Shown in pieces: positions 1 through 9,135 of a stretch of 64,000 bases of DNA (position 1 is its first letter; every line of letters begins with the position of its first letter). This stretch comes from Spiribacter curvatus (GTDB lineage Bacteria; Pseudomonadota; Gammaproteobacteria; Nitrococcales; Nitrococcaceae). The DNA lies in the NCBI RefSeq assembly GCF_000485905.1, contig NC_022664.1:496001-560000 (forward strand), read 5' to 3'. The position numbers were made by a program, and so were the translations under genes. Below the pieces are notes generated by a model that saw nothing but the letters and a program-made list of their open reading frames with translations, searched no databases and had not been told where the DNA came from.

Positions 1-1
1 C

Positions 2-235
2 GTCGACGCCCACGGCAAGCCGGATGGCGATCGCGGCGCGAAGATGCTCAAGGCCTGCGAGCACCGGGGACTGCTGATGATCCGTTGCGGTCCATGGGGC
101 GGTAATGTGGTTCGCTGGGTTCCGCCGCTGATCGTCACCGCCGAGGAGATCGACTGGGCAGTGGATCAGTTCGAGGCGGCACTGGTCGAGACCGGTGGCG
201 GTGAACAGAACGCAGCCATCCGCAATACCGGCTAG
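2..235 (+). CDS. class III aminotransferase, C-terminal end (partial)
   Basis: Only the last 77 residues are inside the window; the reading frame is open from base 2. The segment with GLLMIRCGPWGG followed by VRWVPPLIVTAEEID is the conserved C-terminal small domain of PLP-dependent class III (omega) aminotransferases such as GabT, which move an amino group from a terminal amine to 2-oxoglutarate. A GabD-type semialdehyde dehydrogenase lies nearby at 1548-2987, which fits a GABA-like degradation pair, but substrate specificity cannot be read from this fragment. The gene is followed directly by an intrinsic terminator. The family is fairly sure and the substrate is unknown. Confidence 0.8.
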   Translation, partial: VDAHGKPDGDRGAKMLKACEHRGLLMIRCGPWGGNVVRWVPPLIVTAEEIDWAVDQFEAALVETGGGEQNAAIRNTG

Positions 236-268
236 ACACCCCAGGGCTCATCCCAGCCCACGAACTCA

Positions 269-294
269 GGCCCGGGCTTTTGCCCGGGCCTTTT
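269..294 (+). terminator. intrinsic terminator after the aminotransferase
   Basis: A perfect 9-bp stem GGCCCGGGC / GCCCGGGCC with a TTTT loop is followed by TTTT. It lies 34 bp after the stop codon of the aminotransferase and just before the MFS gene. It is the only textbook rho-independent terminator I found in the window. Confidence 0.85.
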
Positions 295-310
295 CATTTG
301 GAGTTAGCGC

Positions 311-1579
311 ATGATTTCGGCCGTTCGGGGGCTTGGAACCCACCGATACCTGCTGTTGTTCGGCTTTTTAATGGTTTTCCTATCGGGGCATGGTCAGACG
401 TTTCTGATCTCGCTCTACGGCGGTGAGCTGCGCGCGACCTTCGATCTCAGCAATGCCGAGTTTGGCGGGCTCTACTCGCTCGCTACCCTCATGAGCGGGC
501 TTCTGGTGATCAGCGTTGGCCGGGGCGTTGATCGGTTGCCGCTGCCCGTGTTTACCGCTGGGGTGATCCTGGGGGCAGCCGCGGGCGGTCTGCTGCTTGC
601 GCTGGCGCCGTTGGCCTGGGTGCTGGTGCCGGCTTTTCTGCTGCTTCGCCTATGCGGGCAGGGGCTGATGGTGCATGTCGCGCAGACCACGGTGGGCCGC
701 CGTATCGAGGCGGGCCGGGGCACGGCGATCAGCATGGTGACGGTTGGTTTCCCGACGGCTGAAGCGGTGATGCCCATGGTGGTGGTGGCGCTGATCGCGT
801 CCTTCGGCTGGCGCGGGAGCTGGCTGCTGCTGGCATTGGTTCTCGTCATTGTTGCCTTGCCCCTCGCGCTCGCGTTGCTCCGGATGGAGGGGCGTTCGAT
901 CCACTCGTCCCGCGATAGGGGATCCGGGGATGCGCTTGCCGGTGAGGAAGAGTCTTTCGACGCGGCGCCAGGACGGCGGGACTGGACTCGGGCCGAGGTC
1001 CTGCGCGATAGCCGCTTCTATCGTATTCTGCCCGCGTTGCTGGCACCGCCTATCCTGATCACAGCGTTGTTTTTCCATCAGGTACCCATCGCCGAGGCTA
1101 AGGGGTGGAGCCTGGAGCTGGTTTCAACGGCGTTTACGGCATTCGCCAGTACGCACGTCCTCTCCCTGCTGCTGAGTGGCCCGTTGGTCGACCGAATCGG
1201 TGCACAGCGCTTGCTTGGCTTTTATCTATTGCCGCTGCTTTTTGCCCTGGCGGTGGTGGGGTTCGTCCCCGGTGTCTGGGCGGCACCGCTGTATCTGGGG
1301 CTCGCCGGGTTGTGCATCGGCACGGCCGGGACCCTTATGGGCGCCCTGTGGCCGGAGCTCTATGGCCTCCGGCATCTGGGCGGCATCCGCGCGATGGCGC
1401 ACGGGGCGATGGTGCTTGGCACTGCCGCTGGCCCCGTGTTGATCGGTTTTCTACTTGATATCGGTATGAACGTTCCAACCCTTGCGCTAATGATGATGGC
1501 CTATATATCCGTCGCGATCCTGCTGGTGCGGCCGGTGGCTGCGGCCGCTAACCGACCGGCACCGTCTGCGTCTCGGTGA
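311..1579 (+). CDS. MFS transporter
   Basis: A 422-residue polytopic membrane protein with about 12 hydrophobic segments and a charged central loop (about residues 195-230), the usual 6+6 layout of the major facilitator superfamily. Loop motifs such as GRGVDRLP and GPLVDRIG correspond to the conserved loops 2-3 and 8-9. A GGAG Shine-Dalgarno at 300-303 lies 7 bp before the ATG, which fixes the start. It sits between an aminotransferase and a GabD-like dehydrogenase, so it may import an amino acid or organic acid, but the substrate is not recognisable. Its last 32 bp overlap the 3' end of gabD on the other strand; the overlapping tail (PVAAAANRP...) looks non-conserved. Confidence 0.85.
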   Translation: MISAVRGLGTHRYLLLFGFLMVFLSGHGQTFLISLYGGELRATFDLSNAEFGGLYSLATLMSGLLVISVGRGVDRLPLPVFTAGVILGAAAGGLLLALAPLAWVLVPAFLLLRLCGQGLMVHVAQTTVGRRIEAGRGTAISMVTVGFPTAEAVMPMVVVALIASFGWRGSWLLLALVLVIVALPLALALLRMEGRSIHSSRDRGSGDALAGEEESFDAAPGRRDWTRAEVLRDSRFYRILPALLAPPILITALFFHQVPIAEAKGWSLELVSTAFTAFASTHVLSLLLSGPLVDRIGAQRLLGFYLLPLLFALAVVGFVPGVWAAPLYLGLAGLCIGTAGTLMGALWPELYGLRHLGGIRAMAHGAMVLGTAAGPVLIGFLLDIGMNVPTLALMMMAYISVAILLVRPVAAAANRPAPSASR

Positions 1580-2987
1580 ACTCGAACAGCCCCTCGAGTC
1601 CACCTTCACGGCCAAAGCCGGACTGTTTCATGCCGCCGAACGGCGCCTCGGGGGTAGGGCCGCTGCCGGTATTGAGGGCGGCGTGGCCGAAGCGAAGGCG
1701 GCTGATGACCTGGTGGCCGCGGGTCTCGTCGCCGGTAAAGACATAGGCAGCGAGACCGAAATCGGTGTCGTTGGCCATCTCGACCACCTCGCGCTCATCG
1801 CCAAAGGTGATGATGGGGACCAGTGGCCCGAACGTCTCCTCGCGATAGCAGGCGGCATTCGCCGGCACGTCGAGCAGTACCGTCGGCGGATAGAAGGTCC
1901 CGGGCAGTCCACTGGCATCGCCCTGGAATACCGGTGTGGCGCCCCTGGCGAGGGCATCGTCGACATGCCGGCGAACCTTCGCCACGGCATTCTCATCGAT
2001 GAGCGGACCCAGCTGGGTGCCCGCCGCCATTCCATCACCGATCGCCAGTGTCTTGACCCGCTCGGCGAGTCGTTCAGCGAAGGCGGCCGAGACATCGCGG
2101 TGGACGAAGATGCGGTTGGCGCACACGCAGGTCTGACCGCCGCCGCGGAATTTGTTGCTGACGAGCTGATCGGCGGCATGATCAAGATCCGCGTCGTCGA
2201 AGATGATATACGGGGCATTACCGCCCAGTTCCAGTGTCAGCCGTTTGATCCCCGGCGCTGATTGCTCGATGAGCGTCCGCCCCACCTCAGTGGATCCGGT
2301 GAAACTGATCACACGCACCGATGCGGCATCAAACAGCGTATCGGTAACGGGACCGGCGGAGCCGAGGACCAGATTGGCCTTTCCGGCTGGCAGCCCGACC
2401 TCGCGGTCGAGCAGCGTGAACAGTGCGATCATTGTGAGTGGGGTCTTTGATGACGGCTTGATCACGCTGGCGCAGTCGGCAGCGAGGGCAGAGGAGAGTT
2501 TCTTGGCGATCATGCCGATGGGGAAGTTCCAGGGCGTGATCAGTCCCACCACGCCCGCCGGCCGATGGTGGATATGCCAGCGGCAGTTGCGGGGCTGCTC
2601 ATCCAGCGTGTGCGAGGCCAGCGCATCGATATGACTGGCGGCATAACGGAAAAATCCGGCGGCATAGTCCGCCTCACCCTGCGCCTCGGCCAGTGGCTTG
2701 CCGTGCTCGAGACACAGGATCCGGCCGATCTCCTCGCGATGCCGGGTCAGCGCCTCGGCAATCGCCTCCAGCCAGTAGCGGCGCTGCTCGAGATCGGCTG
2801 GCTGGGCCAGGGCGGCCTCGGCGGCCGCGATCGCGCGTCGGGTCTCATCGGTCCCCATTGCAGCGACGTCCGCCAGGTGGCCGTGATCGACCGGGTTGGT
2901 CACGGCGAGGGTCCGGCCGTCGTCCGCCATCTGCCATTCGCCATTGATGTAGCCGCCAGAGACGGTGAGGAGGTGAGAGTCGATCAT
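1548..2987 (-). CDS. gabD: NAD(P)-dependent succinate-semialdehyde dehydrogenase family protein
   Basis: A 479-residue aldehyde dehydrogenase that oxidises a semialdehyde to its acid, typically succinate semialdehyde to succinate. The cofactor-binding segment TPWNFP is at 151-156 and FTGSTEVG at 229-236. The general base is Glu253 in ELGGNAP, and the catalytic Cys287 lies in GGGQTCVCANR, wording closely matching E. coli GabD. A GAGG ribosome site precedes the ATG. It is 33 bp downstream of the D-2-hydroxyacid dehydrogenase and probably in one operon with it. With the aminotransferase at the window edge it could complete a GABA-type route. The exact aldehyde is inferred; other short-chain semialdehydes are possible. 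Confidence 0.88.
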   Translation of the reverse strand: MIDSHLLTVSGGYINGEWQMADDGRTLAVTNPVDHGHLADVAAMGTDETRRAIAAAEAALAQPADLEQRRYWLEAIAEALTRHREEIGRILCLEHGKPLAEAQGEADYAAGFFRYAASHIDALASHTLDEQPRNCRWHIHHRPAGVVGLITPWNFPIGMIAKKLSSALAADCASVIKPSSKTPLTMIALFTLLDREVGLPAGKANLVLGSAGPVTDTLFDAASVRVISFTGSTEVGRTLIEQSAPGIKRLTLELGGNAPYIIFDDADLDHAADQLVSNKFRGGGQTCVCANRIFVHRDVSAAFAERLAERVKTLAIGDGMAAGTQLGPLIDENAVAKVRRHVDDALARGATPVFQGDASGLPGTFYPPTVLLDVPANAACYREETFGPLVPIITFGDEREVVEMANDTDFGLAAYVFTGDETRGHQVISRLRFGHAALNTGSGPTPEAPFGGMKQSGFGREGGLEGLFEFTETQTVPVG

Positions 2988-3020
2988 GAACTGCCTCGCT
3001 GTTTCGATTCGTTCGCTGTG

Positions 3021-4001
3021 TCAGGTTCCAGGGACAAAGCCCTGGGCCTTGTCCACCGTATTGTTCAGGGCCTCGCCACGCTGCCAGCGGCGGAAATTGT
3101 CGAGAAACTGCGCCGACAGCGCTTTCTTCCAGCCGATGAAATCGCCAGCCATGTGCGCGGACAGGTGGACGTTGGGCAGATCCCAGAGCGGATGGTCCGC
3201 GGGCAGCGGTTCCTCTTCGAACACATCCAGAGCAGCCCCGTCGATCGCGCCGTCCCGTAGCGCGTCCACCAGCGCTTCGGTCCGCACGATCGGGCCACGA
3301 CCGATGTTGATCAGTCGGGCATGCCCGGCCATGGCATCAAACTCCGCCGCACCGAACAGACCGCGGGTGGCTTCGGTAAGGGGCGCGGCAATGACGACGA
3401 AATCATAGTCGGGCAGGAGCGAGAGCAGATCGGCCTGGGCATAAATGGCAGCGAAGTCCTCGTCACCAGCCCGTGCCCGGCGGCCGACGCCATCGCATTC
3501 AATGCCGATGGCGCCACAGGTGCGCGCGATCCGTCGCCCAATAGCCCCCGCGCCGACGACCAGCATCCGCTGACCGGCCACGGGCTCGGTCTCGCGGTGC
3601 TGCCAGCGATGAGCCTGCTGAAGCTGCCAGTTGCCGGCAAAGTCCTTGCAGAAGGCAATCACCTGGCCGAGCACATATTCGGCGATGCAGCGATCGAAAA
3701 TACCGCGCGCATTGGTGACGGGGATGTCACTGTCACGCACCGCTGGAATCATGAGCGCATCAACGCCGGCGCTGGTGGCATGGATCCACTCCAGGCGATC
3801 GGCGGCGGGCCACGCCTCGGCAAGGGCGTCGGTGCGGAAGTCGGTCACGCACAGCACTCTGGCACCGGGCAGTGCCGATTCAAGACCGGCCATGTCTTCC
3901 GCGACGCGCAATTCGGCCTCATTCTCAAGCGGCTCCATACCCGCCGGCAGCCCCTCGCCGGGGGCGGTCAGAACGACAATTCGTGTCTGCGGCTCGGTCA
4001 T
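3021..4001 (-). CDS. D-2-hydroxyacid dehydrogenase
   Basis: A 326-residue NAD(P)H-dependent 2-hydroxyacid dehydrogenase that interconverts 2-keto acids and D-2-hydroxy acids. The Rossmann motif GAGAIG, the substrate Arg in INIGRGP, the Glu in DVFEEEPLP and the catalytic His in LSAHMAGD are all present. The start at 4001 (MTEPQ) is preferred over one 33 bp upstream because GGAAAGGA lies just before it. The variant HMAGD instead of HxAG is seen in the glyoxylate/hydroxypyruvate and YcdW-like branch. It is first in a two-gene unit with gabD and divergent from the aminotransferase at 4173. The natural keto acid is not determined. Confidence 0.85.
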   Translation of the reverse strand: MTEPQTRIVVLTAPGEGLPAGMEPLENEAELRVAEDMAGLESALPGARVLCVTDFRTDALAEAWPAADRLEWIHATSAGVDALMIPAVRDSDIPVTNARGIFDRCIAEYVLGQVIAFCKDFAGNWQLQQAHRWQHRETEPVAGQRMLVVGAGAIGRRIARTCGAIGIECDGVGRRARAGDEDFAAIYAQADLLSLLPDYDFVVIAAPLTEATRGLFGAAEFDAMAGHARLINIGRGPIVRTEALVDALRDGAIDGAALDVFEEEPLPADHPLWDLPNVHLSAHMAGDFIGWKKALSAQFLDNFRRWQRGEALNNTVDKAQGFVPGT

Positions 4002-4038
4002 GCGCGGATCCTTTCCGAAAGCGTCGTATTGCACGGAC

Positions 4039-4065
4039 GGTATACACCGGTCCCAAGCGGGTCAA
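4039..4065 (-). promoter_or_regulatory. candidate promoter for the hydroxyacid dehydrogenase-gabD unit
   Basis: On the minus strand TTGACC (4065-4060) is followed after 15 bp by TATACC (4044-4039). The -35 is good and the spacer is short, so this is a candidate only. It places transcription start about 30 bp upstream of the chosen ATG at 4001. Confidence 0.4.
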
Positions 4066-4094
4066 CTGCGCCCGAAATGGCCGCCACAGGGGGC

Positions 4095-4123
4095 TTGACC
4101 GACCTATCGACGAAGAATAGCTT
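4095..4123 (+). promoter_or_regulatory. candidate sigma-70 promoter for the class I aminotransferase
   Basis: TTGACC, a 17-bp spacer and TAGCTT, ending 49 bp before the ATG at 4173. It is divergent from the minus-strand promoter in the same 171-bp intergenic region. Confidence 0.5.
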
Positions 4124-4172
4124 CGGTGTGTTGTCCAACGTTTTCCAGACCGCAGCAAAAGGGGATCGGGAT

Positions 4173-5378
4173 ATGGTGAATCCGGTTGAGATGGAGCAGG
4201 GTGATCAGGCCGAGGCGCCGCTTTTCAGTCCGTCTCTGCAGGCGATTCCGATGCCCGGGATCCGGCGGATGATCAATACCGCTGCGGGCATGGATGACGT
4301 TATCCATCTGTCCATCGGTCAGCCCGACTTTCCGACGCCGCAGCACATCGTTGATGCCAACATCGACGCGCTGCGCGAGGGTAAGACTGGGTATACGATG
4401 GATGCAGGTCTGCCGGAACTGCTCAGTGAGCTGGCCCGCTACTACGGTGAGCGCTATGACCGGCCGCTGACCGAGGATAATTTCCTCGTCACCACGGGAG
4501 CGACAGAGGCAATGTACCTGGCGCTGACGGCAACCGCGGCGCCGGGTCGCCAATTCATCGTCACCGACCCGACGTTCCTGCTGTATGCGCCGCTGATCCG
4601 CATGAACGGCGGCGAGGTCAAGGTGATTCCGACGCGCCCGGAGCATGGTCATCAGGTCGACCCGCAGGAGGTGATCGACGCGATTGGCATGCGCACATTC
4701 GCGATCGTGCTCAACTCCCCGAGCAATCCGAGCGGGGCCGTCTATCCGCGCGAGACCATCGAGGCGATCGTCCAGGAGGCAGCGTATCGCGGTGTCTATG
4801 TGTTCGCCGACGAGGTCTACGATCACATCCTGCTCGATGAGGGAATGGAGTTTCCCAGCGTCATCAACTGCGCCTCTGATCTCGACCATGTCATGTCGGT
4901 GTCGAGCTTCTCGAAAACATTCAGCATGGCGGGCTTCCGGATCGGCTGGATGATCTCCAGCCAGGGCGCGATCAAAAAGCTGCGCCGCTACCATATGTTT
5001 ACAACCACGGTGGCAAGCACGCCGGCGCAGTGGGCTGGAGTGGCCGCGCTCCAGGGCAATATGGCCTGTGTGGATGACATGAACGCGGAGTATCGCCGCC
5101 GTCGTGACCGGGTGGTGGAACTGGTCAGCGAGACACCGCACCTCACGGGGTACGTTCCTCAGGGCGCGTTCTACATCTTCCCGTCGCTGCCGCCGCATAC
5201 CGACGCCACCGATCTGTCGTTGCGGATGCTTGAGGAGACCGGGGTGTGCGTGATCCCGGGCGATGCCTTCGGGGATACCTGCAGCAACGCCATCCGGATC
5301 AGTTTCTCCAACTCGATGGAAAACATCGAAGAGGCATTCGCCCGCATGCAGCCATGGCTGGCGAAACAGAGTTTCTGA
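4173..5378 (+). CDS. pyridoxal phosphate-dependent class I/II aminotransferase
   Basis: A 401-residue fold-type I aminotransferase. PLP contacts are visible: Asn185 in NSPSNPSG, Asp213 and Tyr216 in FADEVYD, Schiff-base Lys248 in SSFSKTFSMAG, and Arg256 in FRIGW; a C-terminal Arg in IRISFSNS should bind the substrate carboxylate. The start at 4173 is chosen because AAAAGGGGA lies 8 bp upstream and the homologous region begins shortly after; the frame is open far upstream but that stretch is antisense to the hydroxyacid dehydrogenase. It resembles the aspartate aminotransferase-like group, but the amino acid used is not clear. The stop codon abuts the stop of the convergent nitrilase fusion with no gap. 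Confidence 0.88.
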   Translation: MVNPVEMEQGDQAEAPLFSPSLQAIPMPGIRRMINTAAGMDDVIHLSIGQPDFPTPQHIVDANIDALREGKTGYTMDAGLPELLSELARYYGERYDRPLTEDNFLVTTGATEAMYLALTATAAPGRQFIVTDPTFLLYAPLIRMNGGEVKVIPTRPEHGHQVDPQEVIDAIGMRTFAIVLNSPSNPSGAVYPRETIEAIVQEAAYRGVYVFADEVYDHILLDEGMEFPSVINCASDLDHVMSVSSFSKTFSMAGFRIGWMISSQGAIKKLRRYHMFTTTVASTPAQWAGVAALQGNMACVDDMNAEYRRRRDRVVELVSETPHLTGYVPQGAFYIFPSLPPHTDATDLSLRMLEETGVCVIPGDAFGDTCSNAIRISFSNSMENIEEAFARMQPWLAKQSF

Positions 5379-6923
5379 TCAGTCGTCGAGCCACTGCACA
5401 CGGTAGAGGTCCAGGCGCCGGTCGCGGGCGTTCTGGACCGACCCTTCGGCCCTGAGCTGGGTGAGCTTGTCCATATCCAGGTCCACCACCACCGTCATCT
5501 CGGTATTCGGAGTCGTCTCGCTGACGATACCGTCATGGGGGAATGCAAAGTCAGAGGGTGAGAAAACCGCCGCCTGGGAGTACTGGATCTCGATATTCTC
5601 CACCCGTGGCAGGTTGCCGACGCTGCCGGTGATGGCAACATAGCATTCGTTCTCGATGGCGCGGGCCTGCGCACAACGCCGGACCCGAAGGTAGGCGTTC
5701 TTGGTATCCGTCCAGAACGGTACGAACAGGATCTCCATGCCCTGATCGGCGAGTAGCCGGCAGGCCTCGGGGAATTCGACGTCATAGCATACGAGAATAC
5801 CGATCCGGCCGACGTCGGTATCAAAGGCCTTGAGGGCATTGCCGCCCTGAACACCCCAGTAGAAGCGTTCGTCCGGCGTGGCATGCAGTTTGTAGTGGGT
5901 GTCCATCGTGCCGTCGCGACGGCACAGGTAGGCCACATTATAAAGCGTGTTGTCGTGATAGACCGGCATCGAGCCGGCGATGATATTGATGTTGTAGGAC
6001 ACTGCCATCCGGCTCATCGCATCGGCGATCTCGGTGGTGTACTGGGCCAGCCCGCGCATTGCTTCGGCCGGATCCTCCTGGTTGAACTGCGCGAGCAGCG
6101 GCGCATTGAACAGCTCTGGGAAGAGGATGAAGTCAGAGTTGTAGCCGGCCATGGCATCCACGAAGAACTCGATGTTCGACATCAGATCCTCGAAGTTGGT
6201 CACCCGGCGCATCTGCCACTGTACGGTGCCGACCCGCACTGTCGACTTGCGGCCGCCGATCAGCGACGCCCGCTCATTCTCGTAGAAGATATTGTCCCAC
6301 TGCAGGAGTGTCGCAAAGGCCTCAGAGTCCTGGTCCTCCGGCAGATAGGCGGTGATGACCCGACGGACATGAAAGTCGTTGGCGAGCTGGAATGACAGGA
6401 TCGGATCGTAGAGCTCGCGTCGCCGGACCAGATCGATATATTCTTCCGGCTTCATGTCGCTGGCATGAGAGCGGTAGCCAGGCATACGGCCACCGGCGAC
6501 GATGGCGCGTAGATTGAGGCTGCGGCAGAGCTCTTTACGGGCATCGTAGAGCCGGCGCCCGAGACGGATGCCGCGATATTCCGGGTCGACGAAGATGTCG
6601 ACGCCATAGAGCACGTCGCCGTTGGGGTCGTGGTTGGTCAGATAGCCGTTGCCGATGATGTCGTCGTACTGATGACGGTCGCCATAGCGGTCGTAATCGA
6701 CAATCATCGCAATGGCGCCAGCGACGACCCGGCCATTGTCCTCGATGCAGATCTGGCCCTCGGCGAAGCGGTTGATCTGCGCCGAGAACTGCTTGCGTGT
6801 CCAGGCGCCGCCCAGATCCGGGTAGACGGCGTCCATGATGTGCTTGACGTCGGGGTAATCCGAGAGCCGCAGATGGCGAAGACGCAAGTGGTGTTCTTCG
6901 GTGTTTGTATCCTGTTCACTCAT
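5379..6923 (-). CDS. bifunctional GNAT N-acetyltransferase / carbon-nitrogen hydrolase
   Basis: A 514-residue two-domain protein. Residues about 12-200 form a GNAT-like acyltransferase; the segment VDIFVDPEYRGIRLGRRLYDA (108-128) carries the acetyl-CoA-binding R-G-x-x-x-G/R pattern. Residues about 228-500 form a nitrilase-superfamily domain with the full catalytic triad: Glu270 (FPELF), Lys345 (YKLHA) and Cys379 (LVCYDVEFPEA). Such proteins probably hydrolyse an amide and may couple this to acyl transfer, but the family's substrate is not firmly known. The start at 6923 is a guess between two ATGs 21 bp apart; neither has a good ribosome site. It is divergent from the DksA-like gene. Confidence 0.85.
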   Translation of the reverse strand: MSEQDTNTEEHHLRLRHLRLSDYPDVKHIMDAVYPDLGGAWTRKQFSAQINRFAEGQICIEDNGRVVAGAIAMIVDYDRYGDRHQYDDIIGNGYLTNHDPNGDVLYGVDIFVDPEYRGIRLGRRLYDARKELCRSLNLRAIVAGGRMPGYRSHASDMKPEEYIDLVRRRELYDPILSFQLANDFHVRRVITAYLPEDQDSEAFATLLQWDNIFYENERASLIGGRKSTVRVGTVQWQMRRVTNFEDLMSNIEFFVDAMAGYNSDFILFPELFNAPLLAQFNQEDPAEAMRGLAQYTTEIADAMSRMAVSYNINIIAGSMPVYHDNTLYNVAYLCRRDGTMDTHYKLHATPDERFYWGVQGGNALKAFDTDVGRIGILVCYDVEFPEACRLLADQGMEILFVPFWTDTKNAYLRVRRCAQARAIENECYVAITGSVGNLPRVENIEIQYSQAAVFSPSDFAFPHDGIVSETTPNTEMTVVVDLDMDKLTQLRAEGSVQNARDRRLDLYRVQWLDD

Positions 6924-6991
6924 GGCAAGAGGATACCATTTCACAGGTGTCGGATAGAGCGCTTAGCGACCATGGAAAGAGGAGTGAGGAA

Positions 6992-7387
6992 ATGGACGAT
7001 TACCTGACAGCAGAGCAGCGGCGCGAACTCCGCGAGGCGCTGGAACAGCAGCAGGCGGAGCTGCGGGCCGAGATCCGTCGGGAGGTACTGGCCGCCGACC
7101 TGCATCGCTCCGAGGAGATCGCCGATCGGGTCCGCGATCCGGGTGACGAATCCGTCGTGGATCTGCTTGCCGATATCGAGTACGCCGATATCGATCGCCA
7201 TATTGAGGCACTTCGGACCAATGAGGCGGCGCTGCGGGCCTGGCATCAGGGCGGTTACGGTTGGTGCGCCGACTGTGGTGATCCGATCCCCTTTGCCCGA
7301 CTGCAGGCTCTGCCTTCGGCGTCCCGCTGCGTGGATTGCGAGGCCATTCGTGAAGATCAGGCAGGAGGCCCGCCGCCACGTCTCTGA
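6992..7387 (+). CDS. TraR/DksA family zinc-finger protein
   Basis: A 131-residue protein with a long charged N-terminal helical region and a C-terminal four-cysteine zinc ribbon (CADCGDPIPFARLQ...CVDC). This is the DksA/TraR layout, in which a coiled coil enters the RNA polymerase secondary channel. The coil-tip region has DPGDES instead of the DPADRA pattern I recall for E. coli DksA, so it is more likely a DksA-like paralogue than DksA itself. The start is fixed by GAGGAGTGAGGA before the ATG. tamA follows after 14 bp, so the two may share a transcript. Confidence 0.82.
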   Translation: MDDYLTAEQRRELREALEQQQAELRAEIRREVLAADLHRSEEIADRVRDPGDESVVDLLADIEYADIDRHIEALRTNEAALRAWHQGGYGWCADCGDPIPFARLQALPSASRCVDCEAIREDQAGGPPPRL

Positions 7388-7401
7388 GCCGAATCGGGCG
7401 G

Positions 7402-9135
7402 ATGTTCCTGCCCCGGAATCAAACCCTGGCTGCGGTGCTGATGGGCGTGATGATGACCATCGGGTCGGCCCATGCGGCGATCGAGCTCACCCTCTCCGGG
7501 GCGGAGGGTCAGCTTGCCGATAACATCCGCGCACACATCGATACTGAAACCGTCATCGACTCGGAGCTGGCGGGGCGTTTATATCGGGATAAGGTCATCG
7601 AACAGGTGCAGAACGCGGCCGAGGCACTGGGGTATTACCAGGCGGAGGCCGACGTGACGCTGCGCCGGGTGGACGCTGGCTGGGCCCTGTCAGTCACCGT
7701 GACACCGGGGCCACGGGTTGAGGTGCGTGATGTCAGCCTGCAGGTGACCGGCGCAGGGGCCGACGATCCGGGCCTGGCGCGGATCCGCGGGATCGTGCCG
7801 TTGCACAGCGGTGAGGCGCTCAATCATGCCGACTACGAGGCGAGCAAGCGGGCGATGGCCAATGAGGCGCTGCAGCGGGGCTTCTTTGATTACCGGTTTA
7901 CCACGGCCCGGCTCGCCGTCAATGCCGACGGGGGCTGGGCGGATGCCACCCTGGCGATGGATTCCGGCCGCCGCTACGCGCTGGGGGAAGTCACCTTCTC
8001 ACCCTCACCGTTTCGGCGCCAGTTTCTGGAGCGGCTGGTGCCATTCCGGCCCGGTACGCCCTACACCGCCGAGGCGGTGGCTGACTTCAACCAGCGGCTG
8101 TTCGAGAGCGGTTATTTCGAGGACGCGGTCGTGGAGACCCAGCGTCAGGCGGCTTCCGAGGGACGGATACCGGTCCGCGCCGAGGTGGTGACCGGTGAGC
8201 GCAATACCGTCACCACCGGACTGGGTTTCTCCACTGACGAGGGACCGCGCCTGCGGTTCGGTTACGAGCGTCACTATGTCAACAATCGGGGGCATCGACT
8301 GAGCAGTGAGCTTCGCCTGTCTTCGGCCCGTCAGGGCCTGAACGCCCGTTATGAGATCCCGCTGGCGGATCCGGTCAACGATCACTTGTCGGTGACAACC
8401 GCCTGGCAGAACGAGGACATCGAGGACAGCCGCAGTGAGCGCTACAGTCTGCGTGTCGGGCGCCGCCAGACATTCACCTCCGGCTGGACGCGGACCCAGT
8501 CGCTGCGCGCGCTCTCCGAGCGTTTCACCGCAGGCCTCGATACCGGGCGCAGCCGCCTGCTGCTGCCGGGCATCCGCTTTTCGCGGACCCGCTCCCGGGG
8601 CGGTGTCGATCCCGACTGGGGCGATCATCAACGCTATTCGCTGGAAGTCGCCAGCGAGGACCTGCTCTCGGATGTGGACATCGCCCGGTTGCGGTTGGGC
8701 AACACCTGGCTGCGGACGCTGCGCGACGTCCATCGATTCGAGGTGAGCGCCGATCTGGGTGGCATGGCGACCAGCGACTTTACCCAGACACCCACCTCAC
8801 TGCGCTTTTTCGCCGGCGGTGACCAGAGTGTGCGCGGGTTCGCCTATCGCAGTCTGGGACCGGAAGACGCCAGTGGCGAGGTGACCGGCGGCCGCTATCT
8901 CACCACAGCCAGTGCCGAGTACAGCTACGCGATCACTGGGCAGTGGCGGCTGGCTGGCTTTGTCGATAGCGGTAACGCCTACGAGGCGATTGATGCCTTT
9001 GATCCAGAGGTCGGTACCGGGTTTGGCGTGCGCTGGTCGTCGCCGGTCGGTCCGCTGCGGCTCGACTTCGCCTGGGGCGTCAGCCGTGAAGACGTCCCAT
9101 TCCGCATCCATCTGTCCATCGGTCCACCCTTCTGA
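7402..9135 (+). CDS. tamA: autotransporter assembly factor TamA (BamA/Omp85 family)
   Basis: A 577-residue Omp85-family outer-membrane protein. An N-terminal signal peptide ends near SAHAAIE, about 220 residues of POTRA-like domains follow, and the C-terminal half forms a beta-barrel. FFAGGDQSVRGFAYRSLGP is the conserved VRGF loop motif, and the protein ends with alternating hydrophobic residues and a terminal Phe. With TamB it forms an envelope-spanning assembly that helps insert outer-membrane proteins and has been linked to phospholipid transport. Its TGA stop overlaps the ATG of tamB by one base, so the two are translationally coupled. Confidence 0.92.
   Translation: MFLPRNQTLAAVLMGVMMTIGSAHAAIELTLSGAEGQLADNIRAHIDTETVIDSELAGRLYRDKVIEQVQNAAEALGYYQAEADVTLRRVDAGWALSVTVTPGPRVEVRDVSLQVTGAGADDPGLARIRGIVPLHSGEALNHADYEASKRAMANEALQRGFFDYRFTTARLAVNADGGWADATLAMDSGRRYALGEVTFSPSPFRRQFLERLVPFRPGTPYTAEAVADFNQRLFESGYFEDAVVETQRQAASEGRIPVRAEVVTGERNTVTTGLGFSTDEGPRLRFGYERHYVNNRGHRLSSELRLSSARQGLNARYEIPLADPVNDHLSVTTAWQNEDIEDSRSERYSLRVGRRQTFTSGWTRTQSLRALSERFTAGLDTGRSRLLLPGIRFSRTRSRGGVDPDWGDHQRYSLEVASEDLLSDVDIARLRLGNTWLRTLRDVHRFEVSADLGGMATSDFTQTPTSLRFFAGGDQSVRGFAYRSLGPEDASGEVTGGRYLTTASAEYSYAITGQWRLAGFVDSGNAYEAIDAFDPEVGTGFGVRWSSPVGPLRLDFAWGVSREDVPFRIHLSIGPPF

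Noticed and set aside
2-4001. Ectoine or taurine degradation cluster
   Set aside because: An aminotransferase and a GabD-like dehydrogenase are near each other, but no doeA/doeB, eutDE or sulfoacetaldehyde genes are present, so a specific pathway cannot be supported.
3321-4172. Long open extension upstream of the class I aminotransferase
   Set aside because: It is antisense to the hydroxyacid dehydrogenase, has no family similarity, and a good ribosome site supports ATG 4173.
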